Source: Spirochaetales bacterium
GTDB taxonomy: Bacteria; Spirochaetota; Spirochaetia; JAGLYY01
Assembly (NCBI GenBank): GCA_023131935.1
Contig: JAGLYY010000065.1
Coordinates: 1-15,274, forward strand
Reading direction: 5' to 3'
Length of the DNA stretch: 15,274 nt
Below, one piece after another: positions 14,024 to 15,274 of this stretch. The position numbers and the translations under genes were made by a program. The first letter of the stretch is position 1. Every line of letters begins with the position of its first letter. Below the pieces are notes generated by a model. It saw only the letters and a list, made by a program, of their open reading frames with translations, made no database searches and was not told where the DNA came from.

Positions 14024-15274
14024 CCGTTCTCTCCCTCTATAAATAGCGCATTGATTGAAAGGATAATTTGAAAAATTTGTAATTTTAAAGATTGCTCTTC
14101 AAGAAGAAGATCCTGTACCTCCCATTCCGCCTCTCGAAGTTCCTTAGCTGATGAAAGCCCCTGGCTCCACCGTTCTTTCGTTATGGATAGTTCCCGCTGG
14201 GCAAGTTCATGTTCCATGGCCACCAGGATTTCAAGAGCCTGTTTCTCAGAAAGATCTGTTAAATAATCCTCATAAGAATCATCAGCTGTATCTTCAGCCA
14301 TCTGATACTTCAGAGTACTTATCCGGAGTTGGGCCTCCTGTTCCCGCAGATCCAGGCTCTCGCGTTTGCCGCCTTTGGGGTCCCAGCTGATAGACGCGGA
14401 GAGGACAAGCTCCTCGCTTACAAAACTGTATTCAACATTGCTGGAAACAGAATACTCCTCCCCCAAAATGGAAAGAGATACCCCCAGGGACTCTACAGGT
14501 GACGGCTCACCGGAAATCCTGAAACCGTATGTACCCCCTACAACTATCTCCGGAGGCAATGGATTCTCAAGGCGGTCAAGTTCCCCGGCGGATTCTTCTG
14601 TTTCGAGGGCAGCGATATAATTACTAAGAAAGCCACCGGTTTCTATAGCGTCCGGTTCCGGTATCCCGGGAACTCCCCCGAAGGCCACACCGGTGAGCTC
14701 TTCAAATTCCGCGATCTCCCTTTCAAGTTCCCCCTCAGCGTAATAGAGGGAATTAGCCAATCTGTTAACTGATAATTGTAACCTTTCAAGGTGTACACTC
14801 CCCTCTTCCCACGTACCGAGGGAACGCGCTTTCCCTAACTCATCAACCGCGGTCTCAAGATCCAAAGCTGTTTTCCCTTTTTCCTGCTCAAGTTTAATAA
14901 TGTTAAGGAGCGAGGATACAACGATGAGTTCAACCTGGGTTTTCCGATCGGTGATGTCCACCCCGGCCTTCTCCCTGTCAACGAATCGGCTGTAATCTTT
15001 CAGATCATCCCGATTGATCCCAAAGAGGGGATCCAGAGATTGAGAAACTCCAATAACCGGGGATAGCTCCAGTCCCCAGGCCCCGGAGCTTCCAAAGTCG
15101 TAGGGGAGGTCCAGAGAGAAATTGGTACCGATAGAATCTTGAAAATCGTAGTTAAAACTGGATTTCCCGGAAACGGTTACATCACCCTCACCTTTAACTA
15201 CAACTGATAAAAGACCTCCCCCGGACTGCCCGGGGGAAGAGGAGGAAGTGAAGCTAAATCCTCCAGGAAGATCG
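14020..15274 (-). CDS. TolC-family outer membrane factor (5' partial)
   Basis: The frame stays open from its TGA (14020-14022) to the right edge, giving 417 codons and no true start in the window; a GTG at 14961 is internal. The first visible part reads as alternating polar and hydrophobic strands rich in Gly and Ser (VTVSGKSSFNYDFQDS, IGTNFSLDLPYDFGSSGAWG), as expected for outer membrane strands. Two long helical stretches follow, separated by a second strand-like section (YGFRISGEPSPVESLGVSLS). The last helices contain TKERWSQGLSSAKELREAEWE, close to the repeat seen in TolC channels. This arrangement fits a TolC-like duct, although sequence identity in this family is low and the name rests partly on its place before the adaptor, ATPase and permease genes. 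It overlaps the adaptor gene by 4 nt. Confidence 0.82.
   Translation of the reverse strand, partial: DLPGGFSFTSSSSPGQSGGGLLSVVVKGEGDVTVSGKSSFNYDFQDSIGTNFSLDLPYDFGSSGAWGLELSPVIGVSQSLDPLFGINRDDLKDYSRFVDREKAGVDITDRKTQVELIVVSSLLNIIKLEQEKGKTALDLETAVDELGKARSLGTWEEGSVHLERLQLSVNRLANSLYYAEGELEREIAEFEELTGVAFGGVPGIPEPDAIETGGFLSNYIAALETEESAGELDRLENPLPPEIVVGGTYGFRISGEPSPVESLGVSLSILGEEYSVSSNVEYSFVSEELVLSASISWDPKGGKRESLDLREQEAQLRISTLKYQMAEDTADDSYEDYLTDLSEKQALEILVAMEHELAQRELSITKERWSQGLSSAKELREAEWEVQDLLLEEQSLKLQIFQIILSINALFIEGENG

Overview
The window looks like chromosomal DNA from a Gram-negative (diderm) bacterium of moderate G+C. A TolC-type outer membrane factor and a periplasmic adaptor show an outer membrane. 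FeoAB ferrous iron uptake and late cobalamin synthesis suggest an anaerobic or microaerobic life. I cannot fix the lineage from sequence alone; a spirochaete or another deep-branching diderm would fit, with low confidence.

Layout. (1) 1-2818, + strand: the end of a late cobalamin cluster. It starts with a fused gene (C-terminal part of a CobD-type threonine-phosphate decarboxylase joined to complete cobyric acid synthase CobQ/CbiP), cut by the left edge, followed after 1 nt by cbiB. The fusion's two halves make the two substrates that CbiB condenses. (2) 2883-5446, - strand: feoA-feoB, overlapping by 4 nt, with a good sigma70-like promoter upstream, convergent with cbiB. (3) 5627-7126, + strand: a RecQ-family helicase without an HRDC domain. 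(4) 7141-8342: a RAYT (REP-associated tyrosine transposase) locus. One apparently intact transposase gene on the - strand is flanked on each side by a truncated copy of itself. All three copies carry the same GTAGAGACGC palindrome plus an array of 18-bp half-palindrome units (4, 3 and 1 units), and in the intact gene this block is translated in frame. (5) 8337-15274, - strand: a tightly overlapping set of six genes. In transcription order: TolC-like outer membrane factor (cut by the right edge), membrane fusion protein, MacB-type ABC ATPase, MacB-type permease, sensor histidine kinase, NtrC-type sigma54-dependent response regulator.

How the parts work together. Region 5 reads as one operon for a tripartite ABC efflux pump plus the two-component system that probably controls it or responds to its cargo. 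Gene overlaps of 1-4 nt join all genes except the permease-kinase pair, which has a 44-nt gap. The last regulator gene runs straight into a RAYT remnant that supplies its final codon and stop codon, so the operon has no visible terminator of its own and may be read through into the transposase gene.

The most unusual part is the RAYT locus: a transposase gene whose coding sequence contains, in frame, the palindrome family it would be expected to mobilise, together with 18-bp and 10-bp tandem repeats that differ in copy number between the neighbouring copies. No rRNA, tRNA, CRISPR array or replication origin was recognised.
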